From JANQPD01 sp963715655 (GTDB lineage Bacteria; Bacteroidota; Bacteroidia; Flavobacteriales; Schleiferiaceae): DNA of 64,000 nucleotides. Below, piece after piece: positions 9,452 through 18,848 of the stretch (positions are counted from its first letter, which is position 1; the number at the start of each line of letters is the position of its first letter). The stretch is taken from NCBI GenBank assembly GCA_963715655.1, contig OY970262.1, positions 1,550,001-1,614,000 of the forward strand, read 5' to 3'. Both the position numbers and the translations under genes were made by a program. The notes under the pieces were generated by a model. The model was not told the origin of the DNA. It did no database searches and saw only the letters and a list, made by a program, of their open reading frames with translations.

Positions 9452-11287
9452 CTAGCGGATATCGAGCTTTAATTTTTCCTTGAGCAGAAGAATAGCCGGG
9501 TTTTTTTTAGCTAAATATTGAAATTTCTCATCTGCACTGTAAGGAACGGTATGCATAGAAGCTTCTGCAACAGTAATTGAAAATACCATGGAATAATTAT
9601 TCAATTTATTGCGCAAGAAGCCTAGTAATTCTGCTTGGCCTTCCGTAAATAAATTGCGCTGAATTTCACCTTCTAGTGTAATAGCCAAGGTGTTGTTCTC
9701 CGTTACTTCTACTTTTTTATTGCGGATGGTATTTAGCAGTTTTTTTTCTTGTTGCGTTTCTAAATGCACCAAATAATCCGCCCACACAGCGTTTAGCTGT
9801 TCTTGTGTAATACTGTCTTTCGGTCGGTCTAATTTAGGTGCCAACGGATCTTCTTCCTCCTTATCATCTGCAACTTTAGTTTGTTGCATTGCATTATTAA
9901 TACTAAAGCTGCTTCTGCGTCCGCGTGCTTTAGCTACTGGTGGCTTAGTTGGTTCAGTGGGCTTATTGTAAACCACTTTTTCCTCCTCAAGCTTTTGGCT
10001 TTCAGTTTCGGTAGTGGTTGCTTGCGGCTCTATAATTTTGGCCGGTTTAGGTTCTGCAGTAAGCGCTTGCGGCTGTGTTTCTTCTTTTTCTACACCTCTT
10101 GTACCCGAAGTTTCAGCCGCTTGTTTAAGTGCAGGCGTAGTAACATCTTTATGAATTTTAGCCGGTGCTTCTGGTATTTTTTTTTCCTTAGCGGGAGCAA
10201 CTATTTCACTATCAGCGTTTTTTTTTTCGGCCGTATTGGCTAATTCGGTAAGATTAAGTAAACAAATTTCTACCAGCAAATTTTGATTGTTACTGCTTTT
10301 GTAACGATAATCCACCTCCGCAGTAATGCGCAAAGCATCCATTATAAAGGCTACCGTAATTATTCCCGATTGTTTTTGATAGCGCTCGCGTACCGCTTTA
10401 CTAACTTCCAGTAATTTTAACGTTTTAGGGTTTTTACATACCAGTAAATCTCTAAAATGCGAAGCCAAACCATTTACATAAAGATGTCCATCAAAACCAT
10501 TGTCTAAAATTTCTTTAAACAACAGCAACAAACCGGCTTTATCATTGGCGTAAATAAGATCGGTGGTTTTAAAATAATAGTCGTAATCTAAAATTCTAAG
10601 GTTATCAATTACATTTTTATAGGTAATAGTGTCTCCGGAAAAAGAAACCACTCGATCAAAAATAGAAAGTGAATCGCGTAAAGCGCCATCTGCTTTGGTG
10701 GCAATGGTGTAAAGTGCTTCCGGTTCAGCTTTTATCCCTTCTTTATCAGCAACCTTTTTTAAATGTTTAGCAATATCTTCAACACTAATACGCTTAAAAT
10801 CAAAAATTTGGCAGCGGCTAAGTATGGTGGGTATTATTTTATGCTTCTCGGTGGTAGCCAAAATAAATATGGCGTGCTTGGGTGGCTCTTCCAGCGTTTT
10901 TAAAAATGCGTTGAACGCTTGTTGAGATAACATGTGCACCTCATCAATAATATACACTTTGTATTGACCGGTTTGTGGCGCAAAGCGTACTTGGTCTGTT
11001 AAAGCACGGATGTCATCTACTGAATTATTACTGGCGGCATCTAGCTCAATAATATTAAAAGAAAAATCTTGTGTATCATCATCACTGCCATCCGTATTTA
11101 TAACCTTGGCCAAAATACGCGCGCAGGTAGTTTTGCCTACACCACGCGGCCCGGTAAATAATAAGGCTTGCGCTAAATGATTTTGAGCAATTGCATTTTC
11201 TAAAGTTCGTGTAATATGTCCTTGTCCTACAACTTCTTCAAATTGCTTGGGGCGATATTTACGAGCTGAAACAATAAAATTTTCCAT
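9452..11287 (-). CDS. dnaX: DNA polymerase III subunit gamma/tau
   Basis: This is the clamp-loader ATPase (611 residues) that loads the beta clamp onto primed DNA. The AAA+ core has Walker A GPRGVGKTT (about 46-54), IIDEVHMLS (Walker B) and the SRC sensor motif. The zinc module normally inserted after Walker A is absent: INTDGSDDDTQDFSFN contains none of the four cysteines, which I believe is usual for flavobacterial DnaX. Domain III is followed by a low-complexity K/E/P/T linker (about 370-480) and a tau-like C-terminal part. ATG at 11287 is preferred to the GTG one codon upstream because it gives the conserved MENFIVSARKYRP start. Confidence 0.96.
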   Translation of the reverse strand: MENFIVSARKYRPKQFEEVVGQGHITRTLENAIAQNHLAQALLFTGPRGVGKTTCARILAKVINTDGSDDDTQDFSFNIIELDAASNNSVDDIRALTDQVRFAPQTGQYKVYIIDEVHMLSQQAFNAFLKTLEEPPKHAIFILATTEKHKIIPTILSRCQIFDFKRISVEDIAKHLKKVADKEGIKAEPEALYTIATKADGALRDSLSIFDRVVSFSGDTITYKNVIDNLRILDYDYYFKTTDLIYANDKAGLLLLFKEILDNGFDGHLYVNGLASHFRDLLVCKNPKTLKLLEVSKAVRERYQKQSGIITVAFIMDALRITAEVDYRYKSSNNQNLLVEICLLNLTELANTAEKKNADSEIVAPAKEKKIPEAPAKIHKDVTTPALKQAAETSGTRGVEKEETQPQALTAEPKPAKIIEPQATTTETESQKLEEEKVVYNKPTEPTKPPVAKARGRRSSFSINNAMQQTKVADDKEEEDPLAPKLDRPKDSITQEQLNAVWADYLVHLETQQEKKLLNTIRNKKVEVTENNTLAITLEGEIQRNLFTEGQAELLGFLRNKLNNYSMVFSITVAEASMHTVPYSADEKFQYLAKKNPAILLLKEKLKLDIR

Positions 11288-11291
11288 CACA

Positions 11292-11299
11292 CAAATGTA
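11292..11299 (-). promoter_or_regulatory. dnaX -7 promoter element (TACATTTG)
   Basis: On the minus strand TACATTTG matches the Bacteroidota TAnnTTTG -7 consensus. It ends only 4 nt before the dnaX ATG, so the transcript would be leaderless or nearly so. Confidence 0.5.
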
Positions 11300-11367
11300 C
11301 TTTTATAGAGTGAGAAAAAGTGAGGATGTTGAAAAGTAAATGCGCGTAAAAAACTCAAAACCTTCGT

Positions 11368-12471
11368 TTAGAAAGTCTTAATAATCTCCTCAAAATAAAA
11401 CCCAATACTTGCCAAAAGCTCCAGTCTAGTGCTACTAGGGCTCGCAGTAGTGCCAAATATTTGTAAATCATCCGGTGTTTGTGCATACCGGCCTTCTATT
11501 CTAAAATAGCTGTTTTTTACAGGGTTGTATTCAAAACCTAACGTAAGAGCACGCCAATTTAAACCTGCGGTGCTACCATCGTTTTTAGGAAATGTGCCGC
11601 TTATAAAACCTTCCGCATCATTAAAATATTCGCCTCTAATGGTAGTAGAAAACTTGGGTGTAATATTATAACGCACCGTGAGTAGGGCATTAAAAAGCTG
11701 CGCGTCTTTTATAGAGTCGGCATCATTACTATAATTTTCTTGACTAAAATCTCCACCTAGTTGAAAATCAAAACGGCCTTTGGTCTCATTTAAATAAAGG
11801 TTATGGTAACTTCTAAAAGCTTGGTAACCTACCGTTGCGGGTTGCTCGTAGCCAAATAAGTTGGTATAAGTAAGTGCGCACTTCTCGCTAAAAGCAAAAG
11901 AAAACAAACCGCCTATTGATTTTGCTTTGTTATTATCTATAAAAAGATTGTAGCCATTTAGCACCCAAAGTTCCATGTAAAAACGCTCGCTACCTTCCCA
12001 GCTTAAATTGGCACCACCCTGATAAAAAGGCTCATTGTAAGTAGCCGCAGCCGTGGATATGGTGTAATTATTTTTTGGTAAAAAACTTTCAGTACCTATG
12101 TGCGTAGTAAAAAATCCGGCATTTAGCCACCAACCTTTACCTAAATTGAAACCAACGTTTGCTTGCTGCACCGCGCTAAAAGTATTATCCCAAGTGGCCT
12201 GCATAATATCACCATAATGCAATACTACGTTGGCACGGATATTTTTACTTCTATAATGTGCGCCCAATTGCGCTACGTTTAAAGCTAGTTGATTATCGCG
12301 TGGAAAAACGGTGCTAAACGATTGAAAATCTGCACCCGCACCAATTGGGTACACCCCATAGCCGGCATCTATATATCCGTTTAGCGAAAGCGTAGATGCG
12401 GTATCATTTTGTGCTGTTGCGCTAAATACGAGCATGGAAGCAGAAATAAAAAGACACACATTTTTTAGCAA
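11368..12471 (-). CDS. Outer-membrane beta-barrel porin (BBP2/OmpL-like)
   Basis: This 367-residue protein has a signal peptide ending in FSATAQ followed by alternating hydrophobic strands rich in aromatic and glycine residues, and it ends in an aromatic residue, as expected for an outer-membrane barrel. LNGYIDAGYGVYP at the mature N-terminus, HYRSKNIRANVVLHYGD and FEYNPVKNSYFRIEGRY match the putative beta-barrel porin-2 family. The start is uncertain: TTG at 12471 overlaps a CACTTTG that looks like a -7 element, and a GTG at 12459 still leaves a usable signal peptide. It is divergent from the potassium channel gene. The substrate is unknown. Confidence 0.82.
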   Translation of the reverse strand: MLKNVCLFISASMLVFSATAQNDTASTLSLNGYIDAGYGVYPIGAGADFQSFSTVFPRDNQLALNVAQLGAHYRSKNIRANVVLHYGDIMQATWDNTFSAVQQANVGFNLGKGWWLNAGFFTTHIGTESFLPKNNYTISTAAATYNEPFYQGGANLSWEGSERFYMELWVLNGYNLFIDNNKAKSIGGLFSFAFSEKCALTYTNLFGYEQPATVGYQAFRSYHNLYLNETKGRFDFQLGGDFSQENYSNDADSIKDAQLFNALLTVRYNITPKFSTTIRGEYFNDAEGFISGTFPKNDGSTAGLNWRALTLGFEYNPVKNSYFRIEGRYAQTPDDLQIFGTTASPSSTRLELLASIGFYFEEIIKTF

Positions 12472-12539
12472 AGTGATTGATTTTAGTTGGTGCTTAAACT
12501 TATCACATTAGTATATGTTCATCTGCCAAATCTTTGTAA

Positions 12540-13871
12540 ATGAAACTATCTCTGCTTACCAGATTTAAAAATCTTGAGCCATCCAGAATTCTCTTATTTG
12601 GGTATTTAACCATAATGGTGCTGGGCTTTGGTTTGCTCATGCTACCGTTTGTGCAAGAGCAAGAAGCCAATTGGCTAGATCATCTTTTTACTTCCATATC
12701 TGCGGTAAGCACCACTGGTTTGGTTACACTTTCGGTAAGCGATACCTACAATTTAGTGGGAGAAATTATTGTTATTATACTCATTCAAATTGGAGGGTTG
12801 GGCTACATGTCCGTGGCTTCTTTTATCCTTTTAGGCAGTAGAAAACGTATTTCTAAGTTTACTTCACGCTTATTGCGCACTGATTTTAGCTTGGGTGAAA
12901 AGGCCGAACTTATTGGTTTTGTAAAAGGTGTAATTTACTTTGCCTTTGGTATTGAACTACTTGGTGCCATAGCTTTGTATTTTATTTTTGCTGCTAATGG
13001 TGTGGATCAACCCGTTTGGAATGCCATATTTCACAGTATATCCGCATTTTGTACCGCAGGTTTTGCCCTGTTTGGCAATAGCTTTGAAGATTATGGAGGC
13101 AACATAGGTCTCAATGTGGTTATTAGCATTTTGGCCATGTGCGGTTCTATTGGTTTTTTGGTATTTGTAGATGTGTATCAGCGCTTTTTTGGTAAAACAA
13201 AACAGTTGACTTTAACCACCAAAATTATTTTACGTTTTACAGCAGTGTTGTTAGTTTTGGGTGTAGTTTCTATCCTTTTACTAGAATCATCTTTTGTAAA
13301 TAACACGGGTTTAGAGCAATTTCTACTAAGCTTTTTCCAAGCTATGACAGCACTTTCTACCGTAGGTTTTAATACCTATCCTATTGGTGATGTGTCGGTT
13401 ACCGTTTTGTACATCATCATTATTTTAATGCTTATTGGTGCTTCTCCGGCCGGTACGGGTGGTGGCATAAAATCTACTAGCGTTACCGCGATGTTTGCCG
13501 TGGTAAAATGCACCTTGGTTGGCAAAAAGCACATCACGTTTATGGGATCCCGCATTCCTGATAATCGCCTACGCTTAGCTGCCGCCAACTTTTTCTTTTA
13601 TATAGCGGTGTTGTTTTTATGTATAATGGCTTTGAGTTATACTGAAAAACTAGACATCTACGCTTTAATTTTTGAAGCATCATCGGCCATTGGTACCGTA
13701 GGTTTAAGCATGGGCATAACCGGAGATTTGAGCGATGCCGGAAAATGGATTGTAATTTTTTTAATGTTTGTGGGCAGACTTGGCGCAGCAAGTTTCGGTT
13801 TAGCTTTGTTTAAAAGAGAAGCAAAAGATGAACAGGCGTTAGAAATGGCCAAAGAAGATTTGGTGGTGTAA
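12540..13871 (+). CDS. TrkH/KtrB-family potassium uptake channel subunit
   Basis: This 443-residue inner-membrane protein has four repeated M1-P-M2 units. The selectivity-filter glycines are visible in STTGL (about 60), CTAGF (about 178), STVGF (about 285) and GTVGLS (about 386). It mediates K+ (with Na+) uptake, normally gated by a cytoplasmic KtrA/TrkA ring. No ktrA/trkA gene is adjacent: the next gene is an SDR. The partner is probably elsewhere. The size and filters fit KtrB better than the larger TrkH. Confidence 0.92.
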   Translation: MKLSLLTRFKNLEPSRILLFGYLTIMVLGFGLLMLPFVQEQEANWLDHLFTSISAVSTTGLVTLSVSDTYNLVGEIIVIILIQIGGLGYMSVASFILLGSRKRISKFTSRLLRTDFSLGEKAELIGFVKGVIYFAFGIELLGAIALYFIFAANGVDQPVWNAIFHSISAFCTAGFALFGNSFEDYGGNIGLNVVISILAMCGSIGFLVFVDVYQRFFGKTKQLTLTTKIILRFTAVLLVLGVVSILLLESSFVNNTGLEQFLLSFFQAMTALSTVGFNTYPIGDVSVTVLYIIIILMLIGASPAGTGGGIKSTSVTAMFAVVKCTLVGKKHITFMGSRIPDNRLRLAAANFFFYIAVLFLCIMALSYTEKLDIYALIFEASSAIGTVGLSMGITGDLSDAGKWIVIFLMFVGRLGAASFGLALFKREAKDEQALEMAKEDLVV

Positions 13872-13943
13872 GGCTCTAAAATTTAGGATGTACCTAAAAA
13901 CAATTTGTCTGTGATGTGTTAAACTTTTAAAAGTATACTAATT

Positions 13944-14696
13944 ATGAAAAATTTAAAAGATAAAGTGGTACTTATCACTGGTGGCGCATCCGGATTAGGA
14001 AAAGCAACGGCTCAAAGATTTAATGATGAAGGCGCAAAAGTGGTAATTGCAGATATAAATGAGGATGGTGAAAAAATCGCCAAAAGTTTATCAGACGCCA
14101 TATTTATAAAAACCGATGTAACAGACCATAAGGCGGTAAAAGCCTCCATTGATAAAACAGTAGAAAAATACGGTAGTGTAGATGTAATTTTCAATAATGC
14201 CGGTATTGATGGCGAGCAAAAACCAACGGGAGAATCAACCATTGAAAATTGGGAGAAAGTGCGTCAAATAGATTTAGATGGTGCTTTTTACTATTTAAAA
14301 TATGGCTTGGAGCAAATGAAAAAGCAGGAGGGAGGTGTAATAATAAATACCGCTTCCACAGCAGGATTGGTTGGTTTTGACAATATTCCTCCCTACACCG
14401 CTGCCAAAGGTGCACTGGTAGCACTTACAAAAAGTACGGCAATGGAATATGCAGAATATGGCATCCGTGTAAACGCTATTGCACCAAGTGTAGTAAAAAC
14501 TGCGTTAGTAGAACATTTTATTGAAAGTAGTGACGACCCGGAAGCAACGGAGAAAGAATTTAATGAATTAAACCCAATGCCGGATTGGATACAACCGGAA
14601 GACGTGGCCGCTGCCGTAGCATTTTTGGCTAGTGATGATGCACGCTACATTACCGGACATACCTTACCTATTGATGGTGGGTACGTAGCGCAGTAA
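13944..14696 (+). CDS. Short-chain dehydrogenase/reductase
   Basis: This 250-residue classical SDR has the nucleotide-binding TGGASGLG (12-19), the structural NNAG (84-87) and the catalytic S138, Y151, K155 triad in ASTAG and YTAAK. D37 after the second beta strand (IADIN) favours NAD+ over NADP+. The C-terminus has the usual GHTLPIDGGY. It has its own rho-independent terminator. The natural substrate cannot be predicted; similar proteins are annotated as glucose or 3-oxoacyl-ACP dehydrogenases. Confidence 0.92.
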   Translation: MKNLKDKVVLITGGASGLGKATAQRFNDEGAKVVIADINEDGEKIAKSLSDAIFIKTDVTDHKAVKASIDKTVEKYGSVDVIFNNAGIDGEQKPTGESTIENWEKVRQIDLDGAFYYLKYGLEQMKKQEGGVIINTASTAGLVGFDNIPPYTAAKGALVALTKSTAMEYAEYGIRVNAIAPSVVKTALVEHFIESSDDPEATEKEFNELNPMPDWIQPEDVAAAVAFLASDDARYITGHTLPIDGGYVAQ

Positions 14697-14722
14697 TTCT
14701 GTTTTATATTCGCAACGCATTT

Positions 14723-14750
14723 AAAAGAGCCGGTTTTCGGCTCTTTTTTT
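14723..14750 (+). terminator. Rho-independent terminator after the SDR gene
   Basis: A 10-bp stem (AAAAGAGCCG / CGGCTCTTTT) with a GTTTT loop is followed by further Ts. It lies 26 bp after the SDR stop and immediately before the MutS-like gene. Confidence 0.85.
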
Positions 14751-14760
14751 ATTGAATTAT

Positions 14761-16542
14761 ATGTCAGCAGAATTTTACACCAAACGTATAGCCGAACTTT
14801 CCGAAAACCTAAAAACGGAAAAGGCAAAAGATCTACGTTTTTCTACTTTTCGTTTTATCAGTTTATTGGCAGCTTTGGCGCTTTTTTATTTTGCCATTAG
14901 CACCGGCCAAAGCTATTTTTCTCTTTTGGGCATTGTGGCGGTGGCCGTATTTCTTTTTTTGTTGCGCAAGCATCAAGATTTACGCGCACAAATAAGCCGA
15001 ACTAAAGCGGTGCTAGAAGTAAACCAAAAAGAACAAGTAGCTTTAGGCGGAGATTTTACCCATTTTGCAGACGGTGCAGAATTTTTAAAAGCCAACCACT
15101 TTTACGCGCATGATTTGGATGTGCTTGGTTCACATTCCCTATTTCAATTTTTAAATAGAACGGCTACCCTTGGCGGGAAATTTTTATTAGCACAGTGGCT
15201 GTTAGGAAAACTATTGCCTGAGCAAGTTTTAGAGCAGCAACAAAGCGTTAAAATGCTGGCTGCAGAAACTACTTTTAGACAAGCATTTGCCGCTGAAGGC
15301 ACCTTAATAGAAGAAGAACCTGACCTATTAAAACGTTTTGAACATTGGCTTTCGAGTTCGTCAAAAACCAACTTTTTAGCCAACCCTATATTGCTTTACG
15401 TATTTGCCGCATTGTGTATTTTTCTTTTAGGTGTATGGATTTACGAACCAACACTTCAGCACTTTAAGTGGTTGGGCTATAGTTTTGGTTTTAATTTGTT
15501 TTTAACTTTTTTGCAGTATAAACATGTGCAACAAGCCTACATAAAACTGGGTAAAATGGCAAAAACGTTGGGTATGTACGCCAATTTTATTTCCTTAATA
15601 GAAAATTTGCCAGACAATCAACCGGAGTTGGCTCAACTAAAGCAAAGCTTAAAAGGGGAGGGCAAGCAAGCGAGCCAATCGCTAAAAAAGCTCAAAAGCA
15701 TTTTAGATCGGTTTGACCAAGTGAATAATGTAGTGGCTTTAATGCTTACTAACGGACTATATCACAATCATGTACATGCTTTACATGCGTTAGAAAAATG
15801 GAAGAAAAATCACGTAAGTCATTTGCCACAATGGTTGGCTTTGGTGAATCAAGTGGATGCGTTGAATAGCTTGGCCAACTACACTTTTAATAACCCTAAA
15901 AACATATTTCCTACGCAACAAGCTGAACCCACCATGCAGTTAGTAAATGCAGCACATCCGCTTATCGCGAAAAGCATACGGGTGGGTAATTCAGCTTCTT
16001 TTTCAAGTGTGCCCTATTTTATTCTTACGGGAAGTAACATGAGTGGAAAAAGTACTTTTTTGAAAACACTCGGTTTAAATTTAATTTTGGCTAAAGCCGG
16101 AGCACCGGTGGCGGCTGATGAAATGAAGTTTTACCCCTTTACCATTTTAAGCAGCATGAAATTGGTGGACAGCATTAGTAAAGCGGAATCTTACTTTCAA
16201 GCGGAAGTATTAAAATTAAAAAGTATAAAAGAGGTGCTAGACAGCGGCACAGCTTGTTTTGTATTGCTTGACGAAATTTTACGCGGCACTAACTCTGACG
16301 ATAAACGCAAAGGCACGCGCCTGTTTATGGAAAAACTAAAAGGCTATAACGCCATGGGAATTTTAGCCACGCACGATGTAGATGTAGCAGAATTGGCCAA
16401 CGATTATCCTACAGAATATGACACACTATATTTTGAAAGTAAGGTGGAAGGCAATGAATTAACATTTGATTATATTTTACGAAAAGGAATTTGCACCACG
16501 CCAAATGCAACTAAATTGATGCAGGGGTATGGGATTATATAG
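14761..16542 (+). CDS. Membrane-anchored MutS-related ATPase
   Basis: This 593-residue protein carries only the core/lever and ATPase parts of MutS, without the mismatch-recognition domain I. Walker A is GSNMSGKST (about 424-432), Walker B is CFVLLDEILRGTNSDD (about 498-513) and ATHD (about 535) is the H-loop. Unusually, there are hydrophobic segments near 31-75 and two more near 205-250, so it is probably inserted in the inner membrane. This form is common in Bacteroidota, and its role is not established. ATG at 14761 is preferred to an in-frame TTG at 14752 that abuts the terminator. Confidence 0.85.
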   Translation: MSAEFYTKRIAELSENLKTEKAKDLRFSTFRFISLLAALALFYFAISTGQSYFSLLGIVAVAVFLFLLRKHQDLRAQISRTKAVLEVNQKEQVALGGDFTHFADGAEFLKANHFYAHDLDVLGSHSLFQFLNRTATLGGKFLLAQWLLGKLLPEQVLEQQQSVKMLAAETTFRQAFAAEGTLIEEEPDLLKRFEHWLSSSSKTNFLANPILLYVFAALCIFLLGVWIYEPTLQHFKWLGYSFGFNLFLTFLQYKHVQQAYIKLGKMAKTLGMYANFISLIENLPDNQPELAQLKQSLKGEGKQASQSLKKLKSILDRFDQVNNVVALMLTNGLYHNHVHALHALEKWKKNHVSHLPQWLALVNQVDALNSLANYTFNNPKNIFPTQQAEPTMQLVNAAHPLIAKSIRVGNSASFSSVPYFILTGSNMSGKSTFLKTLGLNLILAKAGAPVAADEMKFYPFTILSSMKLVDSISKAESYFQAEVLKLKSIKEVLDSGTACFVLLDEILRGTNSDDKRKGTRLFMEKLKGYNAMGILATHDVDVAELANDYPTEYDTLYFESKVEGNELTFDYILRKGICTTPNATKLMQGYGII

Positions 16543-16586
16543 CTAGAAACTAGGTTATAAAAGGGTTAGGATTTATAGCTTAAGCA

Positions 16587-17600
16587 CACTTCGATACGCT
16601 TCGTTCCTCAGCTACTCAGTGTGACATCTAGGTTATAAATTGCCAACTTCCTCTACTCAACTTACGTCAATTGCCAACTGCCATTTTTCAACTCAATTTT
16701 GTTCTGCCGCTAATTGCCAACTTGCCGCTAAATTGCCAACTTCCTCTACTCAATTTACGTCAATTGCCAACTTGCTTATCCTTCATCTAACAACACTTCG
16801 ATACGCTTCGTTCCTCAGCTACTCAGTGTGACATCTAGGTTATAAATTGCCAACTTCCTCAACTCAATTTTCATCAATTGCCAACTGCCAATTTTCAACT
16901 CAATTTCGTTCTGCCGCTAATTGCCAACTTGCTTATCCTTCATCTAACAACACTTCGATACGCTTCGTTCCTCAGCTACTCAGTGTGACATCTAGGTTAT
17001 AAATTGCTAACTTCCTCAATTCAATTTACGCCAATTGCCAACTGACTTATCCTTCATCTAACAACACTTCGATACGCTTCGTTTCTCAGCTACTCAGTGT
17101 GACATCTAGGTTATAAATTGCCAACTTCCTCTACTCAATTCACGTCAATTGCCAACTTGCTTACCCTTCATCTAACAACACTTCGATACGCTTCGTTCCT
17201 CAGCTACTCAGTGTGACATCTAGGTTATAAATTGCCAACTTCCTCTACTCAATTCACGTCAATTGCCAACTTGCTTACCCTTCATCTAACAACACTTCGA
17301 TACGCTTCGTTCCTCAGCTACTCAGTGTGACATCTAGGTTATAAATTGCCAACTTCCTCTACTCAATTCACGTCAATTGCCAACTGCCATTTTTCAACTC
17401 AATTTTGTTCTGCCGCTAATTGCCAACCTGCTTATCCTTCACCTAACAACACTTCGATACGCTTCGTTCCTCAGCTACTCAGCGTGACATCCAAGTTACA
17501 TATTGCCAACTTCCACTCCTCAATTTTCGTCAATTGCCAACTGCCAATTTCCACTCAATTTTGTTCTGCCGCTAAATTGCCAACTTCCTCAACTCAATAT
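16587..17600 (+). repeat. Interspersed palindromic repeat array, 7 copies
   Basis: Seven copies of a ~55 bp unit beginning CACTTCGATACGCTTCG and ending in AGTGTGACATCTAGG start at 16587, 16794, 16951, 17065, 17179, 17293 and 17450, spaced 207, 157, 114, 114, 114 and 157 bp apart. The units are separated by shorter repeats containing AATTGCCAACT. The unit ends (ACACT / AGTGT) are inverted. The same family occurs in the opposite orientation at 37.0-37.6 kb. The array fills the gap between the MutS-like gene and msrA. Confidence 0.85.
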
Positions 17601-17611
17601 CGTTCTGCCGC

Positions 17612-18298
17612 TTAATGGCCTTCTTTCAACAACTTGGGATACTTTGCTTTAAATTTATTTAAGCGTGGTACAGAAACGTTGCGTACATACCCATTATTGG
17701 GATTTTTTTCCTCATAATCTTGATGATAGGCTTCTGCTTCCCAAAAAGTGTTTAAAGCATTTATCTCAGTTGCAATAGGTTCATTGTACATGCCACTTGC
17801 ATCCAAGCTATCTTTAAATGCGGTGGCAATTTTCATTTCTTCAGGTGAAGTATAAAATATGGCGGAGCGGTATTGTTTGCCAAAATCAGGCGCTTGTCCG
17901 TTTACGGTAGTAGGGTTGTGCGAACCGTAAAAAACTTTTACTAGTGTTTTGTAATCAATTACCTCTGGTTTGTATAGCACCTTTACACTTTCAGTATGGT
18001 TGGTTTGTCCTCTACTAACTTGCTCGTACGTAGGATTTTTTTCATCCCCACCTGCGTAGCCACTAATGGCTTCCTCCACACCGTGTACACTTTCAAAAAT
18101 AGCTTCTACACACCAAAAACATCCACTGGCAAAATAGGCTACCTCGGTGCCTTCAGGTAAAGATTTTTCTTGCTTTTCTTGGGTATTCATTTCTGCATTA
18201 GCGGTATCTGCGGAAGCAATGCTTTGCTCTGCACCTGTTTGATTACAGGCTGTTATGCCTAGTAAAAGTGCGGTAAATGCTAAGAATGTACGTTTCAT
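17612..18298 (-). CDS. msrA: Peptide-methionine (S)-S-oxide reductase, lipoprotein form
   Basis: MsrA (228 residues) reduces methionine-S-sulfoxide in proteins. The catalytic motif GCFWC is at 59-63, followed by the family blocks GYAGG, NPTYEQVSRGQTNHTESVKV, HNPT and QYRSAIFYTS. The N-terminus is a lipoprotein signal peptide (lipobox GITAC, cysteine 18), so this copy works outside the cytoplasm, probably repairing oxidised envelope proteins. It is last in a minus-strand run with uvrA, LOG and a lipoprotein. Confidence 0.95.
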   Translation of the reverse strand: MKRTFLAFTALLLGITACNQTGAEQSIASADTANAEMNTQEKQEKSLPEGTEVAYFASGCFWCVEAIFESVHGVEEAISGYAGGDEKNPTYEQVSRGQTNHTESVKVLYKPEVIDYKTLVKVFYGSHNPTTVNGQAPDFGKQYRSAIFYTSPEEMKIATAFKDSLDASGMYNEPIATEINALNTFWEAEAYHQDYEEKNPNNGYVRNVSVPRLNKFKAKYPKLLKEGH

Positions 18299-18302
18299 AA
18301 TA

Positions 18303-18848
18303 TTATTTTAATTCAATAGAAATACTGTCTAAAATAGTAAGTCTGTCGGTGGTAAAGGCAATAACTTTAAATTGATAAAACCCATTATTTTGATTAACAA
18401 AATTGGTGTCCAAATCTGAATTTAAGTTAAATATATAATGGTTGTCATAGGTATTTCCTTTTGCCCCCGTAATTTGTATAGTTTCTAGTTTACACAAATC
18501 TGATGGAAAGATATTGGAATTGGCAGGTAAGCTATCTCCTTTAAAAAAAAGATGCCTATCGCAAAATAATAAAGGTTCTCCTAAAATAGGTTGCAAAACC
18601 GAACTTACATATTCTTGTGAAGTAAATTTTTGCTTCGCATCTAAACGTAATAAAACAGGCTCATTACCAAAGGGTTGTAAGCGAACTTCATCTGTATTTT
18701 TATCGGACACCGGAAAAAATTTTAATTCCAAACCGGAGGGAACAGTATCTGCAGCGCAACCTGAAATTAATAGACTACTTATTGCAAACACAACTAAAAC
18801 CAGCGTTTTAGAAGTTTGGCTTAAGCATATATTTTTTATAGAAATCAT
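18303..18848 (-). CDS. Small lipoprotein of unknown function
   Basis: This is a lipoprotein of about 181 residues with a hydrophobic signal ending in LISGC and then AADTVPSG. The mature part looks beta-rich, and I do not recognise a family. The start is ambiguous: ATG at 18848 overlaps the LOG-family gene by 41 bp and ATG at 18869 by 62 bp; the shorter form still has a full signal peptide. It ends 4 bp before msrA begins, so the two are probably co-transcribed. Confidence 0.65.
   Translation of the reverse strand: MISIKNICLSQTSKTLVLVVFAISSLLISGCAADTVPSGLELKFFPVSDKNTDEVRLQPFGNEPVLLRLDAKQKFTSQEYVSSVLQPILGEPLLFCDRHLFFKGDSLPANSNIFPSDLCKLETIQITGAKGNTYDNHYIFNLNSDLDTNFVNQNNGFYQFKVIAFTTDRLTILDSISIELK

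Noticed and set aside
9881..10243. 120-codon frame antisense to dnaX
   Set aside because: It runs through the low-complexity linker of dnaX and reflects its reversed composition.
16587..17500. Regular repeats that could be a CRISPR array
   Set aside because: Unit spacing varies (114-207 bp), the intervening sequences are themselves repeated, and no cas gene is near; it is an interspersed repeat family also found inverted at 37 kb.
16640..17615. Open frames inside the 16.6-17.6 kb repeat array
   Set aside because: They are made entirely of the repeat unit and have no independent coding features.
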